From Pseudoalteromonas rubra (lineage in GTDB: Bacteria > Pseudomonadota > Gammaproteobacteria > Enterobacterales > Alteromonadaceae): a DNA stretch of 64,000 nucleotides. The position numbers and the translations under genes were made by a program. The DNA lies in the NCBI RefSeq assembly GCF_000967655.1, contig NZ_JXYA01000009.1, forward strand, positions 1-64,000, read 5' to 3'. The notes below the pieces were generated by a model. That model was not told the origin of the DNA. It was given only the letters and a program-made list of their open reading frames with translations, and did not search any database. Below are positions 57,361 to 64,000 of this stretch, piece after piece. Numbering within the stretch: position 1 is the stretch's first letter; every line of letters starts with the position of its first letter.

Positions 57361-57657
57361 ATGGAACAAAAAACCGCCATTGGCCTGTTATATGAAGCGG
57401 GTAAGTCGCCCGAAGTTGTTTGTAAGGGTTTTGGCGAACTTGCCGAAGAGATCATTGCACTTGCTAAAGAAAAAGACATCATGATCCATGAAGATGCCAC
57501 TTTGGTCCAGACACTCAGCCAGCTCGACCTGCACGAAGAAATCCCCAAAGAGCTCTATTATGTGATTGCAGAGCTAATCGCGTTCTCTTACGTCCTGCGT
57601 GGTAAATTTCCACCTGGGTGGAAACACTTCCAGGGTAAGCTGAATATAAAGGCCTGA
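57361..57657 (+). CDS. FlhX: FlhB C-terminal domain-like protein
   Basis: A 98-residue homologue of the cytoplasmic C-terminal part of FlhB/YscU/EscU, the export switch of type III secretion. It matches the family run AIGLLYEAGKSPEVVCKGFG, then AEEIIALAKEKDIMIHED and IPKELYYVIAELIAFSYVLR. It lacks the NPTH autocleavage site and all membrane helices. In other bacteria such proteins can substitute for the cleaved FlhB fragment. Its start follows the amidohydrolase terminator, so it has a separate promoter. Confidence 0.88.
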   Translation: MEQKTAIGLLYEAGKSPEVVCKGFGELAEEIIALAKEKDIMIHEDATLVQTLSQLDLHEEIPKELYYVIAELIAFSYVLRGKFPPGWKHFQGKLNIKA

Positions 57658-57712
57658 TCCCTTTCTCAGCAGGGTTTTATCGAGAGCGCAAAGCGAGGTA
57701 TAAGAAAGTACA

Positions 57713-57757
57713 CAGCCAACGAAAATGCAGATGTGTTCTGGCGTTTGTCGTTGGCTG
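57713..57757. terminator. Possible hairpin between flhX and the DUF2802 gene
   Basis: CAGCCAACGA ... TCGTTGGCTG, a 10-bp inverted repeat with a 25-nt loop in the gap between convergent genes. No clear T run, so its role is uncertain. Confidence 0.4.
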
Positions 57758-57770
57758 ATGATGAGCAACC

Positions 57771-58199
57771 CTATGATTGCTTGTTGTGCAGGGACATTAA
57801 TAGTTCGGCTTCGGCGCGGGGTAGTTCACACTCTCGCATAATTTCTTCTATGTCTGCGCCCAGTTCAACCATTTTGACTGCGCGTGAATAAATCTTAGCA
57901 TCAGGATCGTCATATTTTTGCGCAGCCTGTTGCTGGGCCAGATCCTTTGCGTAATTCTCGCAGGCTACCAGACGTTTACCAATACTTAGTACACTGGCGC
58001 GAACTTCGGCGATTTCACTGCGTAAGATAGCCACTTGTTCATTTTCTCGCTTCATATGCTGAAGCAATTTGCCATGTTCATTGTTTTGTTGTTGTACTTT
58101 TTTACTCAGCGCAAAAATAAACCCCAAGCACACTAAACATAGCAGGCTTGAGGCAATGACCAGGAGCAATAAAATCTCGTTTTGGGTTACTGCTTGCAC
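57771..58199 (-). CDS. DUF2802 domain protein of the chemotaxis operon
   Basis: A 142-residue protein with one N-terminal membrane helix (about 8-30), a central coiled coil (about 33-90) and a C-terminal helical DUF2802 region (VKMVELGADIEEIMRECELP). The same kind of gene follows cheW in the chemotaxis operons of Vibrio, Shewanella and Pseudoalteromonas, but its function is unknown. It lies 3 nt after cheW and is probably the last gene of the operon. Confidence 0.85.
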   Translation of the reverse strand: MQAVTQNEILLLLVIASSLLCLVCLGFIFALSKKVQQQNNEHGKLLQHMKRENEQVAILRSEIAEVRASVLSIGKRLVACENYAKDLAQQQAAQKYDDPDAKIYSRAVKMVELGADIEEIMRECELPRAEAELLMSLHNKQS

Positions 58200-58202
58200 G
58201 GG

Positions 58203-58700
58203 TTATATATGGCTCAACTCATCCCACTCATCATCGCTGAGTAGTTTGTTCAAATCAACCAGGATCAGTAGCTCACCTTCACGGTTCGACACGCCCTGAA
58301 TAAACTTAGCACTCTCTTCAGTACCAATGTTTGGCGCGCTATCAATCTCGGAGCTGCGCAGATAAACCACTTCGGCTACGCTGTCGACCAAAATGCCAAC
58401 GACTTGTTTTTCAGCCTCGATGATCACGATACGAGAGTTATCAGTGACCTCTGAGCTTGGCAGCCCAAAGCGAGAGCGCGTGTCGATAACCGTAACCACG
58501 TTACCACGTAGGTTGATGATACCAAGCACATAAGTTGGCGCGCCCGGCACAGGGGCAATCTCGGTATAGCGTAATACTTCTTGTACCTGCATTACGTTAA
58601 TGCCGTAGGTTTCATCCTCTAGCTTATAGGTAACCCACTGAAGGACTTCATCATTACTATCTGCATTTTTATCAGCCGAAAGTATTCTCTCTTGACTCAT
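58203..58700 (-). CDS. cheW: Chemotaxis coupling protein CheW
   Basis: Couples chemoreceptors to CheA. 165 residues; one CheW SH3-like domain with LEDETYGINVMQVQEVLRY, INLRGNVVTVIDTRSRFGL and VGILVDSVAEVVYL. It lies 24 nt after parP in the fixed order of this operon type. Confidence 0.97.
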   Translation of the reverse strand: MSQERILSADKNADSNDEVLQWVTYKLEDETYGINVMQVQEVLRYTEIAPVPGAPTYVLGIINLRGNVVTVIDTRSRFGLPSSEVTDNSRIVIIEAEKQVVGILVDSVAEVVYLRSSEIDSAPNIGTEESAKFIQGVSNREGELLILVDLNKLLSDDEWDELSHI

Positions 58701-58724
58701 GATTTTACTCCAGTTAGATGCTAG

Positions 58725-59537
58725 TTACTGCTCTCGGCTATCGAGGCCATGCTCTAGCAATCGATTTAAATTCTCAACATCTATCAGTGCGCACATTTTT
58801 TCTTTAATGACGCCCGCCAGCCATGGCCTTTTACCATCCGCCGTTCGCCATTTAACGTCTTCTGGTTTCAGCGTAATATTATTAACCAGATTTTCGGCCA
58901 ACAAGCCCCACTGGCTATCGCCCAGCATGATCAAGTACTGGTAATCCAGCTTCTCTTCCAGCTCAGGTGTGAACTTCTCCGGCATCACCCAGCGGGCTGT
59001 ATCAACCACATTGAGTTTTTCTTCCCGGTTGAGCATCACGCCTTTAAACCATTTTGGCTTACCAAACAACTGATTAACTTCGGTAAGCTGATGTATACCA
59101 CCCAGCGACTGTAAAGGCACTGCCAAAGTCAGCCCGGCTACTTCAAAGAACAACGCCTGAAATTCGTTTTCCAGGTACGCATCACGCGCACGAGCTGGCC
59201 TAGCCTGCTCTGCTTCTTCTTTGATAATAGTAGTATTTTCAGTTATCTCAAGATCATCAGCCGGGGTTATTACGGGTTCTTCCTCGGCGATTTCCTGCGG
59301 CATAGCTGTTTCGGCCTGAGCCTGTGCAACAGCTTGCTCAGGTGGCTCTTGTGTAACGGCATCCTCTGAACTTGAAACAGCATGACGCGTTGCAACTTGC
59401 TCTTCTTTGGCCTCTGGCACAGATTCCAGCAGCTTAGCCACCGGTGCGAGCGCAACCTCGTCTTCCTCTTCTTCGCGTAACAAGGCGCCCAGATATTGCT
59501 TCATGACCTGTTCATTGGCAAACAGATGCTTACTCAT
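58725..59537 (-). CDS. parP: ParP-like CheW-domain protein for chemotaxis array localisation
   Basis: 270 residues: a disordered acidic and Pro/Gln-rich N-terminal region (about 15-125), then a CheW-like domain (about 130-265; FEVAGLTLAVPLQSLGGIHQ, GVMLNREEKLNVVDTARW). In Vibrio, ParP links the ParC ATPase to CheA and holds arrays at the cell pole. The assignment here rests on domain layout and exact gene position between parC and cheW. It overlaps parC by 8 nt. Confidence 0.82.
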   Translation of the reverse strand: MSKHLFANEQVMKQYLGALLREEEEDEVALAPVAKLLESVPEAKEEQVATRHAVSSSEDAVTQEPPEQAVAQAQAETAMPQEIAEEEPVITPADDLEITENTTIIKEEAEQARPARARDAYLENEFQALFFEVAGLTLAVPLQSLGGIHQLTEVNQLFGKPKWFKGVMLNREEKLNVVDTARWVMPEKFTPELEEKLDYQYLIMLGDSQWGLLAENLVNNITLKPEDVKWRTADGKRPWLAGVIKEKMCALIDVENLNRLLEHGLDSREQ

Positions 59538-60315
59538 TACTACCTCTATCCACTTCTGCCAGATGATCTAATAAGGCACGGTAAGCATAGACACCACGCG
59601 ATTTAGGACAAAATTGCACTGGCACTTGCTGCGCCAAACTGGCATCTCTGAATTTAGTATCAACCGGGATCACCCCAGGCCACACTTTATCCTGATAGGT
59701 CTCGACTAAAGACTTATAGGCTTCAAGCGATGCTTTGGTGCGCTTATCATACATAGTTGGTACTATAGTATATTGATATTGCTTGGAATGCGAACTTTGC
59801 ATTAATGACATTGTGCGCATCATACGATCCAGCCCCTTCAGCGCCAGGAACTCGGTTTGCACCGGGATCAAAATACGCTCGCTCGCGGCCAGGGCGTTCA
59901 CCATCAGCACACCCAATACGGGTGGGCAGTCCAGAATGGCATAATCGTAGTGCTCACTTATCTTGGCCAGGGCTTTTTTCAGAATTAACCCCATGCCGGA
60001 GCGGTTGCCCATGCTGCGATCGAGTGTTGCAATAGCCATGGTCGCCGGCAATATATCGAGGTTTTCTATGGTTGAGGGGCACAATGCCTGAAGAATTTCC
60101 TCACTGGCCATGTTGGAGCCACGAATAAAAATATCATACACGCTGACTTCAAGCTCTTCTGAGTCAATGCCAAAGTAGTATGTTAAAGATGCATGCGGAT
60201 CTGTGTCTATCAGTAATACACGCTTACCCTGAAGCGCCAGGATCCCACCGAGACTTACTGTGGTGGTGGTTTTACCCACCCCGCCTTTTTGGTTCGCTAC
60301 CGTCCAGATTTTCAC
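59530..60315 (-). CDS. parC: ParA-family ATPase ParC for polar chemotaxis localisation
   Basis: A deviant-Walker ATPase of the ParA/MinD group, 261 residues. Walker A is QKGGVGKTTTTVSLG (Lys10 and Lys15), with LLIDTDPHASLT and YAILDCPPVLGVLM further on. In Vibrio cholerae the homologue in the same operon position places chemotaxis proteins at the pole and ensures their inheritance. It is not a plasmid partition protein: no parB or parS is nearby. A soj-like name is the alternative. Confidence 0.88.
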   Translation of the reverse strand: MKIWTVANQKGGVGKTTTTVSLGGILALQGKRVLLIDTDPHASLTYYFGIDSEELEVSVYDIFIRGSNMASEEILQALCPSTIENLDILPATMAIATLDRSMGNRSGMGLILKKALAKISEHYDYAILDCPPVLGVLMVNALAASERILIPVQTEFLALKGLDRMMRTMSLMQSSHSKQYQYTIVPTMYDKRTKASLEAYKSLVETYQDKVWPGVIPVDTKFRDASLAQQVPVQFCPKSRGVYAYRALLDHLAEVDRGSNE

Positions 60316-60369
60316 GTTATTTTTTTATTCCTTCGGCCAAACACAGACACGCATTGGGGCATAGTTACG

Positions 60370-61524
60370 TTATGCGCAGCCTATTTCTTTGTTTATTCTC
60401 AGCGCCACATCCTGTAAGGCAATGTCTTCCGATGAAATGCCCGCACTGGCAACCGCTTGCGGCATGCCATAGACCACACAGGTTTTTTCGTCCTGGGCCC
60501 AGATAGTCGCACCACTTTGTTTCAGCATTCTGGCACCGTCTCTGCCATCCGCGCCCATGCCCGTGAGTATAACTGCTAATACGTCCCCACCGTAGGCTTT
60601 CGCCGTACTGGCAAAAGTCACATCAACACTGGGTTTGTAGGTAATACGCGGGCTGTCGTCTTCAAACACTTTAAGCGTTTTACTGCCACCTCTGGATTCA
60701 ACCAACATCTGCTGGCCACCAGGTGCAAGATAAGCAACGCCAGGTTGCAAGCGATCGCCTTGCTCCGCTTCTTTTACTTTGATTTTACACAGGCTATTTA
60801 ATCGCTGTGCAAATGCCGGTGTGAATGCCGCAGGCATATGCTGGATCAGCAATATCGGGTGCGGAAAATTTGCAGGCAACTGCGTTAAAATAGTCTGAAG
60901 TGCAACCGGACCGCCCGTAGACGTGCCGATGGCAACAATTTGGTATCTTTTTCCCGACGCCTTAAACGACGCCCCTGAACTGGGCGTATCCGCCGCAGGT
61001 CGCGAGAAGGTGCGGTCTGGTTGCGCTATTGGTTTAGCCGTTGAGCGCAGCCCGGATGAGGCAGGTGTGCTGCGCGCAGGCGCAGGTGCCGGCGACGAGC
61101 TAATAGGCCGAGTAAAACGGCTTACACGACGTCGGCCAATTTCTTTGACCTTGTTTTGCAAAGAGCGGATCGCATCTTCACTATTGCGGGCAATGTCTTC
61201 AAACTTTTTCGGCAAAAAGTCGACCGCACCGGCATCCAGTGCATCTAATGTGGCACTTGCACCTTCACGGGTCAATGACGAAAACATTAAAATGGGAGTC
61301 GGTGAGCTTTGCATGATCTGCTTTACCGCGCTAATCCCATCCATCACTGGCATTTCCACATCCATAGTGATGACATCCGGTCTGAGTTTAGCCGCTTTGT
61401 CTACGGCTTCCTGACCATTTACTGCAAAGTCAATCACCTGGATTTCAGGATCTTTTTCTAGTATTTCACTCACTCGGCGACGAAAGAAGCTCGAGTCATC
61501 TACAACTAATACTTTAACTGCCAT
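60370..61524 (-). CDS. cheB: Chemotaxis response regulator protein-glutamate methylesterase
   Basis: Removes methyl groups from chemoreceptors during adaptation. An N-terminal receiver domain (about 2-120, [13 protein letters not shown], phospho-acceptor in [13 protein letters not shown]) is followed by a linker rich in Pro, Ala and Ser (about 135-190). The methylesterase domain (about 195-384) has catalytic Ser in IGTSTGGP, His in LIQHMPAAF and Asp in [10 protein letters not shown]. The ATG at 61524 is chosen because GAG lies 8 nt upstream; longer frames reach 61530 and 61578. Confidence 0.95.
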   Translation of the reverse strand: MAVKVLVVDDSSFFRRRVSEILEKDPEIQVIDFAVNGQEAVDKAAKLRPDVITMDVEMPVMDGISAVKQIMQSSPTPILMFSSLTREGASATLDALDAGAVDFLPKKFEDIARNSEDAIRSLQNKVKEIGRRRVSRFTRPISSSPAPAPARSTPASSGLRSTAKPIAQPDRTFSRPAADTPSSGASFKASGKRYQIVAIGTSTGGPVALQTILTQLPANFPHPILLIQHMPAAFTPAFAQRLNSLCKIKVKEAEQGDRLQPGVAYLAPGGQQMLVESRGGSKTLKVFEDDSPRITYKPSVDVTFASTAKAYGGDVLAVILTGMGADGRDGARMLKQSGATIWAQDEKTCVVYGMPQAVASAGISSEDIALQDVALRINKEIGCA

Positions 61525-61552
61525 TGGCATTGCTCTTTTATTCGTTACAGAT

Positions 61553-61587
61553 CCGAAAAGTGGTGTCAAAGACACCACTTTGTCGGT
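61553..61587 (-). promoter_or_regulatory. Strong hairpin between cheA and cheB
   Basis: CCGA-AAAGTGGTGTC-AAA-GACACCACTTT-GTCGG on the plus strand: an 11-bp perfect stem with flanking CCGA/TCGG. On the minus strand it ends in TTTT and overlaps the start region of cheB. It could attenuate transcription into cheB or stabilise the cheA message. Confidence 0.5.
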
Positions 61588-61604
61588 ATAAATGCGCCAG
61601 TTAA

Positions 61605-63839
61605 TTACTTACCGGCGTAATATTTTAACATGCTGGGGACGTCCAGAATCAGTGCGATACCACCATCAGATGTAATGGTTGCACCAGCCATACCTGGTGT
61701 GCCTTGCAATAAGGCATCCAATGGTTTGATAACCACTTCTTCCTGGCCTATCAGTGAATCCACCACAAATCCAACTTGCTTAGTGCCCATCTGAACAATG
61801 ACCACGTGCCCTTCAGCTTTGCGGGCTCTTCTGTCCGCGCCTTTCACTAACCAATGCTCCAGATAGAACAGTGGGATCGCTTTTTCACGCACTATGATAG
61901 TCAATTGGCCATCAACCACATTGGTCTTAGTCAAATCCAGGTGGAATATTTCGCTCACCCCGGCAAGTGGCAGTGCAAATGTCTGCTGACCAATCATTAC
62001 CATCAGTGTAGGCAAAATGGCCAATGTCAGTGGTACTTTGATTTCCAGTATGGTGCCTACACCCAGTTCAGACTGGATATTAACGGAACCATTAAGCTGG
62101 GTGATCTTGGTTTTAACCACGTCCATGCCAACACCCCGGCCTGAGATGTCAGAAATTTGTTCTTTGGTTGAGAAACCAGGTGCGAAGATCAGGTTGTAAG
62201 CTTCATTATCCGACAGGCGACTTGCCTGGTCTGAGTCAATAACCCCTTTGCTGATCGCAATCTTTTTCAGTTTCTCAGGGTCCATACCTGCACCATCATC
62301 ACGAATGGTCAACAGAATATGGTCGCCTTCTTGCGAAGCGGATAAGGTGACAGTACCGGTTCTGGACTTACCTGCGGCTTCACGCACGTCAGGCATTTCA
62401 ATACCATGGTCTACCGAGTTACGCACCAAGTGAACCAAGGGATCGGCCAATGCCTCAACCAGGTTTTTATCCAGATCCGTATCTTCCCCTTCCAATACTA
62501 AGCTAATGTCTTTTTTAAGACTGCGCGCTAAGTCACGAACAACCCGAGGGAAACGACCAAAAACTTTCTTGATTGGCTGCATCCGGGTTTTCATTACCGC
62601 GCCCTGCAAGTCTGCCGTGACCACATCCAGGTTCGAGATAGCCTTGCCCATAGACTCGCTATTAGAGTTGTTTGCCAGGCTCACTAGTCGGTTACGCACC
62701 AACACCAGCTCACCGACCATGTTCATGATCTCATCAAGGCGCTTAGTATCAACGCGAACAGTTGTCTCAGCTTGTGCAGCAGGCTTTTTAGCCGCCGCTT
62801 TATCAGCAGCAGGTTTACTCTCGGCTGGCGGCTTAGCCGCCGCTGCAGGCGCAGGTTTGGCAGCTGGTGCACTTGGTGCTTTTGCCGCCGGCGCCGCTGG
62901 CTTAGGTTCAGGTTTTGGCGGTGCTTTTGGCGCTTCTTTAGGCGCTGCTACTTCCGCTTCTGTTGACTTTGGCGCTTGCCCCTTACCATGCAACTCATCC
63001 AGCAAAGCTTCAAATTCGTCGTCGTTGATTTCGTCATCATCACCGCCCCCCGATACTGGTGCTTTTTCAGTGGCTGCGGGTGGTGCAGGTGCAGGTGTCG
63101 GTGCAGCAGGTGTTGCACCAAATTGTCCAACCCCGTGTAACTCGTCTAACAAACTGTCAAATTCGTCGTCGGTAATATCGCCGTCATCACTGCTCGCTGG
63201 CGCGGATGTGGCTTTAGGTGCAGCGGGTGTGTCTGAAGCTACTGACGGGGCATTGCCAGAGCCGTGTAACTCATCCAGTAAGCTTTCGAATTCTTCTTCT
63301 GAAATTTCATCTATGCTGTCTGAGCTTTCGCCATCGGCACCATCGACGGGGTCCGATGGTGCATCGAACAGCACATCATCTGCACTGGGCGTTGCAACAA
63401 CCGGTTCAGGCTCTGTGGCAGCAGGAGCTGCAATTTCTTCGTCTGCTGATTGTGGTTGGCTAAGCTGGTGTAATACTTCCAGCAGGTGAGGATCTGCGGG
63501 CTCTGGTTGCTCTCTATTTTGAATACATGAGAACATTTCATTGATGGTGTCGAGTGACTGTAAAATCACGTCCATCAACTCTGCTGTTACCTGACGTTGG
63601 CCCTGACGCAACACATCGAACACGTTTTCCGCACCGTGACAAGCATCCACCAGTTCCGTCATACTCAGGAAGCCTGCGCCCCCCTTAACAGTATGGAAAC
63701 CACGGAAAATCGCGTTCAACAGCTCTTTGTCTTCCGGATTATTTTCTAGTTCGACAAGCTGCTCAGATAACTGTTCGAGTATTTCCCCAGCTTCAACAAG
63801 AAAGTCTTGTAAGATATCTTCATCGACTTCAAAGCTCAT
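61605..63839 (-). CDS. cheA: Chemotaxis histidine kinase CheA
   Basis: The central kinase that phosphorylates CheY and CheB. 744 residues from the ATG at 63839 (AGGAG 9 nt upstream; the ATG at 63845 is too close). The Hpt domain has the phospho-acceptor His49 in [12 protein letters not shown] 230-residue linker, very rich in Ala, Pro and acidic residues, carries three copies of an [16 protein letters not shown] motif. I see no folded P2 domain in it. Dimerisation, kinase ([26 protein letters not shown]) and CheW-like domains follow. Confidence 0.97.
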   Translation of the reverse strand: MSFEVDEDILQDFLVEAGEILEQLSEQLVELENNPEDKELLNAIFRGFHTVKGGAGFLSMTELVDACHGAENVFDVLRQGQRQVTAELMDVILQSLDTINEMFSCIQNREQPEPADPHLLEVLHQLSQPQSADEEIAAPAATEPEPVVATPSADDVLFDAPSDPVDGADGESSDSIDEISEEEFESLLDELHGSGNAPSVASDTPAAPKATSAPASSDDGDITDDEFDSLLDELHGVGQFGATPAAPTPAPAPPAATEKAPVSGGGDDDEINDDEFEALLDELHGKGQAPKSTEAEVAAPKEAPKAPPKPEPKPAAPAAKAPSAPAAKPAPAAAAKPPAESKPAADKAAAKKPAAQAETTVRVDTKRLDEIMNMVGELVLVRNRLVSLANNSNSESMGKAISNLDVVTADLQGAVMKTRMQPIKKVFGRFPRVVRDLARSLKKDISLVLEGEDTDLDKNLVEALADPLVHLVRNSVDHGIEMPDVREAAGKSRTGTVTLSASQEGDHILLTIRDDGAGMDPEKLKKIAISKGVIDSDQASRLSDNEAYNLIFAPGFSTKEQISDISGRGVGMDVVKTKITQLNGSVNIQSELGVGTILEIKVPLTLAILPTLMVMIGQQTFALPLAGVSEIFHLDLTKTNVVDGQLTIIVREKAIPLFYLEHWLVKGADRRARKAEGHVVIVQMGTKQVGFVVDSLIGQEEVVIKPLDALLQGTPGMAGATITSDGGIALILDVPSMLKYYAGK
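62985..63296 (-). repeat. Three LLDELHG repeats in the CheA linker
   Basis: A 12-residue motif occurs three times: [12 protein letters not shown] (63261-63296), [12 protein letters not shown] (63132-63167) and [12 protein letters not shown] (62985-63020), spaced 129 and 147 nt apart. The residues are conserved even where codons differ, so selection on the protein is likely. Intervening sequence is low-complexity. Confidence 0.85.
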
Positions 63840-63854
63840 TCGCATACTCTCCTA

Positions 63855-64000
63855 TTAGAAGCCCAAACTCGACAACAGGTCATCAACTTCGTCCTGCCCG
63901 GATACGACATCATCTCGAGACTCAGCGTCCATAATTGGACCCTCAGGACCTGATAACTCATCAGCAACGGGGGTGGCTTTAGTTTGTGACTGCGGCTGGG
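63855..64000 (-). CDS. cheZ: CheZ protein phosphatase, C-terminal end
   Basis: The last 47 residues of a gene that continues past the window edge. It ends GQDEVDDLLSSLGF, the conserved C-terminal CheZ peptide that binds CheY. The preceding low-complexity acidic stretch is the usual flexible tether. CheZ dephosphorylates CheY-P. It lies 15 nt before cheA, matching the cheY-cheZ-cheA order. Confidence 0.9.
   Translation of the reverse strand, partial: QPQSQTKATPVADELSGPEGPIMDAESRDDVVSGQDEVDDLLSSLGF

Noticed and set aside
59530..60315. Plasmid-type partition ATPase suggesting an integrated replicon
   Set aside because: No ParB or parS-like repeats nearby, and the exact position between cheB and parP identifies it as the chemotaxis ParC.
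60923..61414. 163-residue plus-strand open frame opposite cheB
   Set aside because: Antisense shadow of a well-supported CheB gene; no motif of its own.
62506..63489. 327-residue plus-strand open frame opposite cheA
   Set aside because: It is the complement of the Ala/Pro/Gly-rich CheA linker. Its translation is low-complexity Ala/Gly/Ser, with no ribosome binding site, whereas the minus strand encodes complete CheA domains.
1..64000. CRISPR arrays, insertion sequences, integrases, tRNA or rRNA genes
   Set aside because: None were seen: no regularly spaced repeats, no transposase or integrase motifs, and no tRNA cloverleaf or rRNA sequence in the intergenic regions.

Overview
The window looks like chromosomal DNA of a marine gammaproteobacterium of the order Alteromonadales, most likely Pseudoalteromonas or a close relative. 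The evidence is the gene order (dnaE-rnhB-lpxB-lpxA-fabZ-lpxD-skp-bamA-rseP-dxr-cdsA-uppS-frr-pyrH-tsf-rpsB, then divergent map-glnD-dapD), and a Vibrio/Shewanella/Pseudoalteromonas-type chemotaxis operon with parC and parP running toward a complete ccmABCDEFGHI cytochrome c maturation operon. No database search was possible; names rest on motifs, lengths and gene order.

Layout. 1-2500: AT-rich accessory stretch with one unrecognised 529-residue protein. 2543-2656: the 4.5S signal recognition particle RNA (ffs), with a near-consensus promoter, followed by a DUF3014 membrane protein. 4.1-8.8 kb: patatin-like phospholipase, CPA2 cation/proton antiporter with RCK domains, a GGDEF diguanylate cyclase and a small membrane protein overlapping tilS. 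8.8-29.4 kb: a long minus-strand housekeeping block for tRNA modification (tilS), fatty acid and lipid A synthesis (accA, fabZ, lpxA, lpxB, lpxD), replication (dnaE, rnhB), outer membrane assembly (skp, bamA, rseP), isoprenoid and phospholipid precursors (dxr, cdsA, uppS), and translation (frr, tsf, rpsB) with pyrH. 29.7-34.2 kb: map, glnD and dapD on the plus strand.

34.2-44.6 kb is a mixed, more variable region: an unrecognised 146-residue protein, two divergent XRE-type regulators around a 46-bp palindrome, azoR with a divergent LysR regulator, a three-gene cluster of two membrane proteins behind a 58-codon peptide with a double-glycine leader-like motif, putP, an EAL-HDOD protein and a TonB-dependent copper receptor. 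44.7-52.5 kb: mlaA abutting the end of the ccm operon. 52.6-57.7 kb: a FliK-like protein and an FlhB C-terminal-like protein (FlhX), separated by an amidohydrolase. 57.8-64.0 kb: the chemotaxis operon (cheZ end, cheA, cheB, parC, parP, cheW, DUF2802).

The most unusual items are the small peptide and its two membrane-protein neighbours (37947-39013), the three repeated acidic LLDELHG motifs in a CheA that seems to lack a P2 domain, the orphan FliK-like/FlhX pair interrupted by an amidohydrolase, and the unrecognised AT-rich gene beside ffs.
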